Made by a program: the position numbers and the translations under genes. Shown here piece by piece: positions 12,936 through 26,100 of a DNA stretch of 64,000 nucleotides (position 1 is its first letter; the number at the start of each line of letters is the position of its first letter). Under the pieces are notes generated by a model that had not been told where the DNA came from, made no database searches, and saw only the letters and a list, made by a program, of their open reading frames with translations. Origin of the DNA: Campylorhamphus procurvoides (Eukaryota > Chordata > Aves > Passeriformes > Dendrocolaptidae); the NCBI GenBank assembly GCA_013396655.1, contig WBMV01002768.1:1147448-1211447 (forward strand), in the 5' to 3' direction.

Positions 12936-13215
12936 GGCCTGGAATAGGAGCGGGATCGGGATCGGGAACGGAGAGGGTGAGAGGGGATGGCAGCGCTGGT
13001 AATGGGAGCGGGATCGGGATAGGGAAGGGAGAGGGGGAGAGGGGATGGCAGCGCTGGGAATGGGAGCGGGAAGGGAGAGGGGGAGAGGGGATGGCAGCGC
13101 TGGGAATGGGAGCGGGAATGGGAGCGGGGGGGAGGGGATGGCAGCGCTGGGAATGGGAGCGGGAAGGGAGAGGGTGAGAGGGGATGGCAGCGCTGGGAAT
13201 GGGAGCGGGACAGGG
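12936..13215. repeat. G-rich minisatellite, about five copies of a 46-58 bp unit
   Basis: The core GGGGATGGCAGCGCTGG followed by AATGGGAGCGGG recurs at about 12983, 13041, 13087, 13134 and 13180. Spacing is 58, 46, 47 and 46 bp. Long open frames on both strands here are products of the repeat. Confidence 0.9.
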
Positions 13216-14100
13216 GACGGTGGTGAAGGGTGCAGCGGACAGGGAGTGGCGACAAGGACGGGATGGGGACCGGGGATGGGACCGGGGACCGGGACAGGGG
13301 ACCGGGAGAGGAGACCGGGAGAGGAGATCGAGGACAGAGGACATGGGACGGGACTGGGTGGAGAGAAAAGCGCTGCAGGTGGTCAGTGGTGGCAGCAGCG
13401 GGCACAGGTGTCTGCCCAGGGGACCAGCGGTGCTAACCCTGAAAAATTAGGAATTATTTATCACCCGCGTGCTCAAATGACACTCAGCCAGGCTGGTCTC
13501 ATATGTGTGCTGTGTCTCATGTACATTTCATCACAAAACAGCCTTTTTCCTCCCTCCCAGGCACTTTACCTTGTAAGTGACTGGTGGTGCAACTGACTTA
13601 CGAACACTTCAATCAAATGTAAAGAAACTCTCATCCTAATTTAGGAAGTGTTCCAGTTCTTTTCACCGTGTTCCCTGTCACACTTTCTTGCTGATTTTAC
13701 ACATCAAGATGGTATAAAGTTGAATAAAGAGAACATTAAAAAATTATTTTACCTCTCAAAAGTTAACAGGTAACATCATGTTGCTGTCTTAGCTTACTTT
13801 TCTTTCTTAAAAGCTGTTTGTGTATTATTTATGACCTTCAGCAGTTTAAGGTAGATTTCATAGCAATTGCTGTGTGGAGACCTCGATGTTAACTGCTTAA
13901 AGGAAAATCAGTGTCATAGAGGAGAATAAAGAATTGTTGAACTATAGAAGGTCAAAATCTGAGCTTTAGCCAATTGTAGTACCTACAATTGCAGCTTTTA
14001 ACAAATATAATCATTATTATAATAATTTGAACAACCTTTTTATGTTTACTCTTGTTTTCCAAATACAGGGCTGGTGTAAACCATCCATGCAAAACACAGA

Positions 14101-17100
14101 ATGAAATCTTCAGTGATGAAATACCTTTCAGTTTCCACTCCACACATTTACAACATGAATAAAATCCATGTTCCTCCCAAAGTCCTCATGCCACCTGTTT
14201 TGCACCCTCCAAAATGGAAAAAGGCATCTGTCAGGGAAGGGGGATTTGCCTCCAATCTTCAAGACTCCCAGGACTCTGACTCTGAGAGCCTTGTTGAGGA
14301 GGGGCAGTACCAGCTGGAATACCAGCAAAGGATTCTGGAAAGTGAAGAGGTGGTAGGACTGTGTTCTGATGAACTGGAGAATGACAGCCTGGAAGAGGAG
14401 AGCCTGGAGGAGATGAGTTTAGAAGAAGAAGGATCTGAGTATGACACCAGTACCAATGGAACACAAAAGAAGGGTAGCAGTGGAGGGTAAGGCTTAGATT
14501 TTAGTAGATGAGTAGAATAGTTCTGACACTTTAAACCCTTATGTTCCTCAGAATGTGTCTGACATTTCAAAACCAATTTATATTGCCAAAGTGCTGTTAG
14601 AGCACCTACAGACATAGTTACACACAAAGATGCAGTTTCAGCTTACATTCATAATTACAATGCCCTTTTCTCAACGGCGCCTCAACTTTTATTATGTTGG
14701 CTGAAATATAGTATGACCTATGACCACTCCTGTGAGGATAAGATGGAGAAGAAAACATCCCTCACATGCCTGTGTGGGCAAGCTGAATATGAGTCTCGGT
14801 TGCCCAGCAGCCAGGAGGGACATCCATATCCTGGAGGGCATCACTAGGAGCTGGATTTGGTGGTCTTTGTGTGTCCCTTCTTGCCCAAGATACTCCAGAA
14901 TTCTGTGATTCTCCAGTCTCTGCTTGCAGAGGGAAATGCTGCTCGGAGGGGAAGACAAGAAAAAGAAAACAACAACTCAGTGTTGAGCCATCCTCTTCTC
15001 ATTCCTTACAAAAAGTGCTGAACAAACCAGGCCACCTCTGTCAGAAAACTTGTAGGCAAATATTGGTGGCTTGAATAACTGCAGTTTTGTCCCTATGGCT
15101 GTGTAAATCTAAACATTTCCAGAGTTACTGTCACCTATGAACATCCTTTAGAAAGCATTAACTTAGTACATAAAACTTAATTTGCTGTCATGCGCATGAA
15201 AGGTTTAACCCTCTATAAATTGGGAATAATTCTCAAGTTTAAAGGGATTAAATTAAGCCTGAAGTAATAATAATGTGCAGTTTCAATATAATTGTCTACT
15301 TAAAATAAAATTACAAACAAACGAAGGCTAAATGATTAATAGCATGCTTTTATTCTCCTCCTCAACAAGCAAAATGGCCAGTTATTGAATATTTATTGTG
15401 AGTGCAAATGATGTTAATTGTACTAGAAACATGCTCTAATTTTTAGTAATTTTTTTGACTGAATACTACTCTGAATGTGAGGCTCTTCATTAAATGGAAA
15501 TTTGATTTTATTTTGTTTGAACTTAGCCCAGTAAGTACTCCAACCCAGTCCATTAACCAGAGCAAATATCACAGTGTATACATATGAAACACCCTCTCTA
15601 CATCCATTACCAACCCCGGAATTTGAAGAGGAAATGCTGCATCTGTTGTCTATGCACCGCACAGAGTCCATCTAACCTTTCTATAAAGTTGGGGGGAAGG
15701 AATAAAAGGTGCCCTTTTTGTCTGGGGATGATTAGGGATGAAGGGGCTCTTCACACTCATTTTGTCCCCGTGCAGTGACCTGGGCTGCATCCCAAACTGA
15801 GCTGCTGTGCACACATTTCAGCACAATGGGACTCTTTAGCATTATACTCTGTCATCTGAATCACTGCAATTATAGCACATATTTCTGTACTCATTTCCAA
15901 ATGTGGTCATCTATTTCTGTTTACCTGCAGTGCATGGCAACTAGAAATAATGTTTTGCCCAGTGTAAATAATCTCCTCTCTAGGACACCATGGCACCAAT
16001 GCTTACCTGAAATGAAAATGAAACATTATTTTGTTATTGGGAGCCACTTGAAATGTAGGCACAGGCATGTAACTAATTTAGAAACATTAATAAATGATTT
16101 ATAGAAATGTTAATAGAATTAACTAGGCCACACTGGAGAATCCAGCACATCAGAACATTTCTTTTAATAGGGGTTGAAGAGTCAACCAGGTTTCAGTGCC
16201 TATAAATGTCACTCTGACAGGCTCCCCATGTCAGTGCCCAAGAAATCAGGGCTGCACTGCAGGTCCAGTGAATCAAAAACAGTCTGAAAAGCTTTTTTCT
16301 CCCACATTTCTTACTTCTGCCACTGCCTCCACACCTCTTGGAAGCCAATTTGTACGTATTTGGCTCCTGCAGTTGGTTTTCCTCCTGTTGGGTCAGACCA
16401 TAAATCATAAATTGAATCAGTTGTGGATTTTTTTAAGGCAGAGCATCTGTGTTTGCTTTATGACAAATGTATTTCAAAGTAATGGCTTGGCCACTTGTTA
16501 AAAAAATAGGCAAACCCACAGGCCTTTCTTATTCATGTTTTTCTATGCTTATCTCATTTTCTAATGCAAAGTTATTTTAAGTTTTATAGAAAGAGTTTTT
16601 TATTCAAACAGCATGATGTTTCATAGGCATGAGAAGAGAAAATACAAATACAGAGCTGTAGGCTGTTCTTGCTTAGACAGTCTCAAAAGGACACTACAGT
16701 GATTTCACCAAGAATATTACTTTTATTTCACTCAGCAGAGTCTTTGAAGAAGAAGAAACACACACTGCCTTTTGTTGGCCACATGATTTTTAAGGAAACA
16801 ATAGAAGCAATACAATATATCATTTCACCTTTTAGCTGATTCTACTACTATTTATGATTTTTGTGCTAAATTCAGGATAACAATATATTCTACTGTGATT
16901 TGAATGTTAGATCAATTTACCATTCACTGATAATACAAATTAAAAATGAAGAGGAGGTCCTGCCTAAATTTTCTGCTAAAACAAGTTTTGATAAAACTGT
17001 TCTGATTCCAACCCCAATTACTGTATGCACTGAAATAATTCAGTTAGCCATATCTACAGGGCTCAAATTGCACACTGAAACAATGCAGAATTTGTACAAT

Positions 17101-20100
17101 TTATACAGAAATTATTTTGTGTTTCTTTTTTAAATAGGAAACAACAGTCTATGGACAAATATTCCAGCCTAGGGTACAATCCCAACTGGAAGAAGACACA
17201 AATGGCAGCAGAATTTTTGGGGGCAGAGCAAGCATCTCAAATTGCTGGAGGAAGCAGTGTGGACTTTTCACAGGATTCATTTTACCTCCATTCCAGTGGC
17301 TCCTCAGAAGAAAAGCATCAACAGGAGGCAAAGACGCAAGTTTCATTCTCAGAGTTTGATTCAGAATTGTTAAGCTTTCATGAACCAAATATCCTGGTCA
17401 GCAATGAATCTGTAGGGCTACAAACCAAAAAGAAGGAATCTGCAGATGGCTGTCATTCCAAAGGTAGTGCTGGTACATGTGGCAGTGCTTTTCCTCTTCA
17501 GAATCAACAAGACCAACCACAAAGAGCAAAAAAAAACTTTGTGAAAAAAAATAAACAGACTTTGGGATTGCCTTCAGAGAGGATAAATTCCTATCTGGAG
17601 TTACACAACAAAAAACAAGTTCTTCAAGAGCAGGTGGGTAACTTTTAAATATTCTCTAATTACCATGAACTGAGGACTGTCTAGAGTTAAAATGCAATAG
17701 CTGCATGGTCAGGTTTGCAGGGAAGGTAAGGAGCTTTGCAACTGATAAATTAGGATTTCCAGTGAGAATCTTGTTCACCTTTTATAGAATAATTGACAAG
17801 TCCTCAGTTACAACCCCAGTGATGGTCACATTACAAGACTAGTGTGTTCTTGGCCATGAAGGTGTTCTGGGGATGATCTCACACTAGTTTTTAATTGTCC
17901 TGAAGAAATGCTGTCTTCCTTCCCACGGGATCTACATTGCAGTGATTCTTTTGTTGCTGTCTCTGATTTTTTTTCCACTTGGCAGAATTTGACAATGATT
18001 GTCTCTGCTAATAGCATATTCTAAGTTTTGCTCAATGTAGAAAACACAAATTGATTGATTCATAGAGTAGCCTAGGTTGAAAGGTATCTTAAAGCCCACC
18101 TCATTCCACCCCTTGCCATGGGCAGGAACACCTCCCACTATCCCAAGTTGCTCCAAGCCCTGTCCAGCCTGGCCTTGGGCACTGCCAGGGATGGGTCGAT
18201 CACAGCTTGTCCAGGAATTCCATCCCAGCCCCGTACCAGCTTCCCAAAGAGGAGTTCCTTCCCAATATCCCACCTAACCCTGTGCCAGTGTGAATCCCTT
18301 CTGCTTGTCCTGTCTCTCCAGGCCCTTGTCTAAAGTCTCTCTTAGCTCCCTTGGAGCCCCTTTAGGCACTGGAAGGGGCTGTAAGGTCTCCGCAGAGCCT
18401 TCTCTTCTCCAGGTGAACACCCAGAGCAGAGGGCCTCCAGACTTTGAAGCATCTCCATGGCCTCCTCTGGACTGTGCTTGGCCTCATTAAACTTCATGGG
18501 AAGTTTGTATGGGCCCATGTCTCAAGCCTGTCAAGGTCCAGTCCAAATTTTATATTGGACATCAGTCAGTGGGTACAGAATCACGTGCAGCACTTGTGTT
18601 TGAAGGGCCTGGCTTTCCTGTGGTTGACTGCGAATATCAACGAACTTGTGTGAAGGATTAAGTGTAAATTTAATTATTCCTAATGAACCATTATACATGA
18701 GTTTGTTGCTTTTACTTGCTCCTTATGCATAATGGGAAGGTGGGAGTCATTGAATCTCTCCAGGAGTTGCAGGATAGAAAAGTTTTTAACTTGGAGAACT
18801 ACAGGGACTTTGTGCTTCAAGTGAAACTGCTGCTTCCCGAGGCTAATGAACAGTTGACACAACATTAGAGGGCATGTGGTGACTGCATAACTCTGACAGG
18901 AACAATGGACAAGCTTTCTACTAGCAGGGCTATTAAGAGCAATTGGGTTTTTCAGTTGCAATTTGGCTGATGGCAAAAATAATTAGTGTTGATTGATGCT
19001 AATTAAAGCTGTGCTGATATGATTATGTTTGCTATTTGGGGAATTCCGAAAAAATCTTTCATACCTAAGTATTAGAGGCAGGGATCAGGACTTCATTGTG
19101 TAGGCACGATTCAAAGATATGTAATAGGAAAAACACCTGCTAAAATCAGGGCTGTGGTATAAGGTTACCTTGCCAAAGGGGCCGTGGGGATAGCAGAGCT
19201 GTGACATGTGTAGGAAGGTGTGTTTCTGCCCTCAAAAATTTGATACAGCCACAGCAGCAGGTTGTCTGGAGAGGTTGTGGACTCCCCATCCCTGGAAGTG
19301 TTCAAGGCCACACTGGACAGGGCTTGGAGCAACCTGGTCTACTGGAAAGTGTCCCTGATCAAGGCAGGGGGTTGAACTAGATGATCCTTAAGGTCCCCTC
19401 CAACCCAATTCTATAACTGCGATTCCATGAACAGCATCACCACCTGCTGTCAGCTACCTGGGTATTTGCTGCGCAGGAAGGAGCACTTACCCATTACTCA
19501 GTCTTGTTGGAAGGGATGAAAGAAAGCCTGGGGGAAGCATCTTGTTGGCCCATGAGCCAGCGTTGGTCACCTCACCTGGAAAGCTTTATCCAAAGCGCGA
19601 AAGATACCAAGTATGTGAAGAAGCAAGCAAGCCATGTCTTCTGCTGTAGCAATCAAACTGTTGTTTCCTACACTGGATTAATTTGACCTTTGCAGGGGGT
19701 TGAAGCTGTTTTTATTGATAGGATATTTTTATTGATATGACACTGTTGGCTGTCAGGTGCTGTGGTAATGAAAAAGTGTTTCCACTGAAGTCAGTACTCT
19801 GTGTATTTAAGTTAGTTAAAATATTTGCAGCCATGTTCTTGCAAGATTTGCAGCTGTTCTCTGTGTGCATACAGGATGTATGTGTCAAAATATACCATAA
19901 CTGTGTGCTGATCTGTATATTTACTAATTTATATAGCATCTTATAAAACATCAAGTTCTTTGCAGTGTTGCGTGATTCTTAAAGAACCCAATGGTGAGTT
20001 TCTTTGAAAGTCAGAGAGAGAAGGAAAGAGAGAGAAGTAGTAGCCCAATCTAGCTCAGCTGTGCTCAATATGAGTTGCTTTCCTACCTCCAAGCCCCTCA

Positions 20101-23100
20101 CTTCAAAGCAAGGAACATAATGTACAGTTTTTTAATGGCTCTAGACCAAGGCACTCAGACTCTCTGTGCACTGTGCCTTACCTCCGTGTAAACACCTAAT
20201 CAAGATTGCCTGCGCTTCAACAATAGCAGCCAAATGCAATTCGAGAACCACAAGCCTTTGAAGTCCTTGCTGCAAAGGCTGGTTTTCTAGTCTGGGATAA
20301 TGACATGCCATGATTGCTGTCTTTGTTGTATCTTTTCAGTAGAGAAGCAATTATGGGCCTCAATTTAACAGAATAGGCATTACACAGCTTATGATTCTCA
20401 AAATGCAATTTCATTTGATCATTTTCTCAATTTGATTGGTATTAATAGAATGATTCACAAAAAAAAAATGCTGGCAGAGGTTGTGTCCTGTTCCTCTTTC
20501 AAAGAGATAATGTAGAAGTATGTTTTACCTGCTCAGGGAACCATCAATGCAGTGAGTCAGTTGGTTCCACCAAAAACATCTTCCTGTCTGTAGAGCTGTG
20601 CCTTTCCATAGTTCAGGAAATCTGTTTTGTATGTTTTATAATTGAATCTGCCTTTTCATTTGGAGCAACGGGATCACCCAGAAGCTCAGCAATAAACCCC
20701 ACTTACATTTTCTTACTTGTCCTAATCTCAGACCCCCAAAGAGGCTCAGCTTGCCAGAAGGATTTCACACTTTCTTCTCACTGATTTCACTATTATGATT
20801 TTTAATTCATAGTTCTTTTGGTCACAAATATATTCTCAGTGCTAGTTCTCCTGTGTGAGTCACTCTGCAGTGGAGCAAAGACACTTGTACACAGTCACCT
20901 GTCACGGTGACACTGTCCCACTCATGGAGGTCACTTAGCAGGATAGTTTGGGACAAATATAAGTAAAAAAGATAGAAAAAAATGGGTTTCCTGCAGTTTT
21001 ATAGATTAGAGGAGGAAAAAAAAGTTTGAGGCTTTCAAGAATAATAATCATTATTGCCATATTTACAAGGGCATCACTTGGATTTGAAAACTCTAGTGCC
21101 ACCAGCCACCCCCAAAAAATTGCTCAAATTAGATTTCCAGCCATCGTGCTCCCACAGTTCTTGTTTGTGAGCTTGTTGTTTTGCCAGGCTACATGTATTG
21201 GATGTTTTCTTTCTGCAAATAGTTTATTCCCTGTCCTTTTCTGGTCCTTCACACCATTACTGTGTTTTGCCATGTCTTGCTCAGGACCTGGCAGTGGGGT
21301 ATGTGTCATCCATCAGTGGCTGAGCAATGGCTGATTGCTCGGCCACTGATGGTTTCTAGTTGCTTTTCTGTTATTAGGTGCATCCACTCACGGAAATGGA
21401 ACAGCCCAGACATTTGAGAGTTACAAGTAGGTTTCTGTGCTGCAAACTTCCTGCAATTTTCTTTTCCTCTCTTCTTCTTAAAAGGAACACTCCCCTAATA
21501 CCACACCACTGTTAATTGGGTTTTTGCCTCCTTTTCTCTTTTAACCATTTATTTTCTTGTTGTCTCCTATGCAATACCTGACTTCAGCATTTTAGTTTTA
21601 ATAGGAGGCATATTATTTCTCATTCTTTCCCCAAGACTTTTAAACCCTTTCATCTCCTTGGGCTGTGGCCATGAAGATTCTTGGGTTTTAGGTTCCAGAT
21701 CGTAAAACTGCTGATGAGGAAAACCAGTTCAGGGTGTCCCACTGTCCCAGATGGCAAAAATGAAGCCTGAAGACAAGCGGTGCCTGAAAGAACAGCAGCT
21801 CAAGGCTTCTTTTAATAGAATTTAATAATTGCAATATATATATATATGTAAGAGCATTAAAGTGTGGATATTTAAAGCTGTGATCTTGTTGCTCCCCTGT
21901 ACACAGAAATCTGTATATGTTTATTGCTGGCCTTTAAACCAATGCAGTATTAGTCTGTGGAGCAATAAAGAGACCAGGTTATCATCACTGATTAAAAACC
22001 AGGAACTTCAGAACCAGCCAGCTGAGATTATTATTGGCAAACCTGGTTGTTCTCTTTGTGCTACAAGTATTTGAGGTAGTTCAGGCAGTGTTTAAATTCC
22101 CAGCTGTTCACTTCACACTGGAGGCTGCACCTCTGTAAAGTACAAACAGGATTTTATGCTGCTGGTCATTGGGAGAGATTTGCTTTATATGTGGAATTTC
22201 AGGAACAAGTGAGTGTTTTGCAGGCCTGTTCATTCTGTTTCAATGGGGAAGCTTTGGCCTGGGCCCAGTTTGGCAGCAGTTCCTGTTTTCCACCAGTGGC
22301 ACAATATGCCAGAAGATGAATTGCTACAGCAGAGGTGGAGCTAACAAATCATCTTGTTGGCTCTGAGAGTCAGGATACCCCATTGCTAAAGCTTTCACCA
22401 AAACCCCCTCGACTGTATGTGGATTTAATACCCAGCATTAAGCAGTTATTCTGAGTGCATATGCCATGTGCTGATTGCAAGTATTGCCAACAAAAGAACC
22501 CTGTAGAGACAGGAGGATGAAATGGAGGATTTTAGCACTGACAAAGATTAAATGGATTGATAATAGGTTTGTATGTTCCCCAGAAGGAAAGCCAGGTCTT
22601 TCCTCAAAGTGGGCAACACCTGATGCTGTAATTGGAAAGGGATAAATCTTAAATTCCAGATTTACAGTATGGCAGTTTAGCTCAAAACAGTAGTCCTGGT
22701 GTGACTAAATTCTGAAAGTGTTTCTTATCATCTGGATTATGTTTTGCAGGACACAGGGCAGGGAGGAGTGCTTAGTTAAGAAATCAAATCATGCATATAA
22801 TTGACATCAGTCTGTTTCTACTGTAGATCAATCCAGTAGCATTTACAAAGCCATCTTTCTCTGAAATCTGAGACAGTTTGCTTTCACTAGAGAAAAAAAT
22901 CCAAGAGTTGGTTTGATTTTTGAAAGGTTTTCTCCAGATGGTTAACAGTGAGCTACCAGTTGTCCATAGGGTTGATAACAGGGAGTCCTGTGCATTTAAG
23001 GACACCTGTTGAACATCTAAACTGAAATTCACCCCACTTTTGATGACTTGTTTCAGGATCAGCACAATAACTTCTCCCAGAGAAATAAACCAAAACCCAA

Positions 23101-26100
23101 CGAGAGTCTCAAAGGAAGAGATTTTCCAAGGAATGACAGCCAAGAGCCACCAGGAGGACCAGCAGAACAAAAGTCTTATCACCCGAGTCACCAGCAAATA
23201 CTGGGATTTCAGGCTGCTACCAGTGCAGTGGAGCAAGGCAAGAGCACTGCTCTGCAGGAATGTCTGCATCCAAACCCTTCTGTTGGCCCTGATGCTGATC
23301 CAGCAAGAAAATCAAATACTTGCTTAAATAACTTCCCAATTTCAAGACATTTTGTTAAGCAACACTTTACCATATTCACCTATCCTTTTCTAACATTGCA
23401 TCATTTTAACCCAGCAGGGGTTGTGTCTCCAGCATGCACCAGCACGGAGAACAAGAAATACCAGCAGGATTCTCCCAGTGGAATTCCACCTGAGCAGCAG
23501 CATTTCCACACCCATGTTGCTGGGCAGCATTGTGCAACAGCTGACAGGACCAATGGCCAAGCACATCCAAAACAGAGGAATGTTCCATCTACTTTTAATG
23601 CCATTTTTCAAGAATTGGTAAAGGATCAAGTACTTCTTCAGGATTCCAAAAAACATGTTCCTGAGGATAAAAGGTACCAGAACTGTGCTATCAGTAGTTT
23701 ATAGTAAGGATATGTGTTGAAGCAGTATTATGATAACACTATGATGCTCAAAAAATACAGAAATTGACAATAAAATATTTTGAAGTCTGAAGTGGAAAGC
23801 TATTTTGCTACAACCTGCCATTATAGATTACTACTAACTTAAGATTCGTTACAGCTATTGATTTTTAAATACGGCATGGAAAAAGGGCAGTTCTGTGCTC
23901 CAGACTTTGAATTTTCCACAAATGGGTTTCCAGAAGGAAAAGTTTAAAATATAGATGAGAAAGACTGCTGTGCATAAGCTAAGTGTACTGCTGACTGCAT
24001 GAAGTTGTAGCAAAACTGACCTTGCAGGGGGGATATCCAGAGTCAGTCAAGTGCCAGTGCTGGCTCCCTACATGTGGGGAAGGGCAGGAAAACCCTTAGT
24101 GATGTAGAATTTCTTTCTGCACTCAGCAGGCCTGATCCAAAGGCATTTAAAGTCAGCTTTCCTTAGTTTAACTAGCTTTGCATCAGGCTGGAAATTTCCC
24201 CATCTATAATTTTTTCCATTTATTTTAGACAGTTTCCTTACACTTGGGTGCAGGCAAAGTCATTGTGAAATACCCATCTTTCCATCTTTGTGCTCCCAGT
24301 GTATTCCACTTACAGGCTGCTTGTTGACCTCTCTGCTGTATATAAAAATATTTTTCTATTTTATAGGTTACACATATATATACAAATAAACGTTTTATAT
24401 AATTTTATTACATACAATAAAATTTTATAAAGTATTTATTAGACAATTATAATTTTATAGATAATAAATTTATAGATAATAAATTTATAAATTTAAATAT
24501 TCTTATTCTTTCCCCTTTCACTTTTTAAGGCCACCTCAATCTTTTGTTCACAGCTCACCAACAGCCCCTTGTGCAACCTCCCAGTTTAGAGAGATGTTGG
24601 AGCAGCATCACCCAGGAATCCCTGGCTTGGCAGGAGCTCGCTTTGCTGACAGGTGGTTGCTCAGCCTCCTCCCACCTGCAATCCCACAGGTACAAAGTGG
24701 TTCAGAGGGAAATCCAGAGGAAGGTGAAGGAAATCCAGAGCAAATAAGCAGGAGCAACTCAGATGGATATCTCACACAAATGAAGAAGCAAACCCACCCG
24801 AAAGTGAACAAGAAGGTAAGCAAATAGATGTGAATAGGATGGTTTAACATTTCTATTCCCCTTTTGATTATTTTTTTCCTTAATAATCCAAAATTCTTTA
24901 CCAAAAAAAAAAAAGAAGTCGTAGTATTGGGGACTGAGAAATATTTCATTGTTACAGAAAGCACATGGGCACATACCAGCTTGCCCAGAGCATTAAAAAT
25001 CAAGGAATAAAAGTAGAAATAGGCACTACAGTAACTTTTTCCAAAGAACAAGGTGATCCACCGCGATCCACCACCTCTCCCTGGGTCACTTTGAGTCTTG
25101 ATTAGCTCCAAGAACACACAGAGCAGTGTTTGTTCCTTATGTTAGCAGTGATAATATTATTTAGAATCAGACTACTTGTATGAAGCAGCAGGTAGCCTGG
25201 CCTCAGATCCCAGCAAACTGTTATCCTAGTCATGCTTATTTGCTGCCCCACTCAAAGCCCTTGGTTTCCAAGGGATTGCAAGTGAGCAACACCAAACTTA
25301 GAGGATTTATAAAGCTAACGGCATAAACATCATTCCAAGCCTCCTGATGATCCCATTTGGGTCCTTATTAAAACCTGGCTCTTTTTGTCTCTTCTCTGTG
25401 TGCAGTTTCATAGTGGAACCAGTGAACACAGACGCAGTGGAACAGCATAAAGATATCCCTGTGTGTCCATGACAAATTAAATGTTTAAGAAGTTTGCTCC
25501 AAGTCTCAGGGCAGACAAACTAAGCTGAAATAATGACTCCTGTGTTTCATCTCAGAGGCAGTTTGTGTGTTGCTGCTTGAATGCCTCTAAGAAGAATTAG
25601 CAGGATTATGATAGTAACTGAAGGGCAGATTTCCTTCCCTTTCTGTTCCCCTGAGTTCAAACCATTGTTTCTGTGCTGTATTTTCAGTGGCTTTCTCACG
25701 CTTTATACGTGAGGAATGCCCAGAGAATAAAGTGTTTGTGTCTCACAGGAAAATCCAGCTTTTCCTAATAAATAAATGCAGTTTTACTCATCATGTGAAG
25801 TGAGAAACCCCTGGTTTTGCTGTAGACAGCTGAAGGATTAACTTCTCACAGTGCCTAAAATTAAAAGTAATTTATATCATAGAAGAATAGGGATAACTGA
25901 AAAAAAACCCCTCAAATAGAAAATTCAGTGCATAAAATTAGTTTCTTTGCAGTTGAATTTAACTCGAACACACGTTATGTAGAAATGCACATTTTACTTG
26001 CATGTAAAAATGTCTTGGTGTTTCTGCATTGCTGTGTGACTGAAATTACTGCAGAGCTGATTATAATGACAAGTTTTTAAAACATAGCTCACTTCTAAAA

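Larger units (their letters stand above)
12770..13420 (+). promoter_or_regulatory. CpG-rich probable JHY promoter
   Basis: A G+C- and CpG-dense block sits between the CRTAM 3' end and the first JHY coding exon, in contrast to its AT-rich flanks. The transcription start and the non-coding first exon of JHY probably lie here (inference). It holds an RFX X-box at 12901-12914 and a minisatellite from about 12936 to 13215. No TATA box is seen. Confidence 0.65.
17634..23056 (+). other. JHY large intron (5.4 kb)
   Basis: It contains two CR1 fragments in opposite orientation (18054-18560 and 19257-19435), an AT-rich homeodomain-motif block at 18655-19040, and a 19-bp hairpin at 21310-21352. The rest is unassigned. 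Confidence 0.7.

Noticed and set aside
12706..13596. Open frames of 126-212 codons on both strands
   Set aside because: Products of the G-rich minisatellite and CpG island; low-complexity Gly/Arg or Pro/Ser translation.
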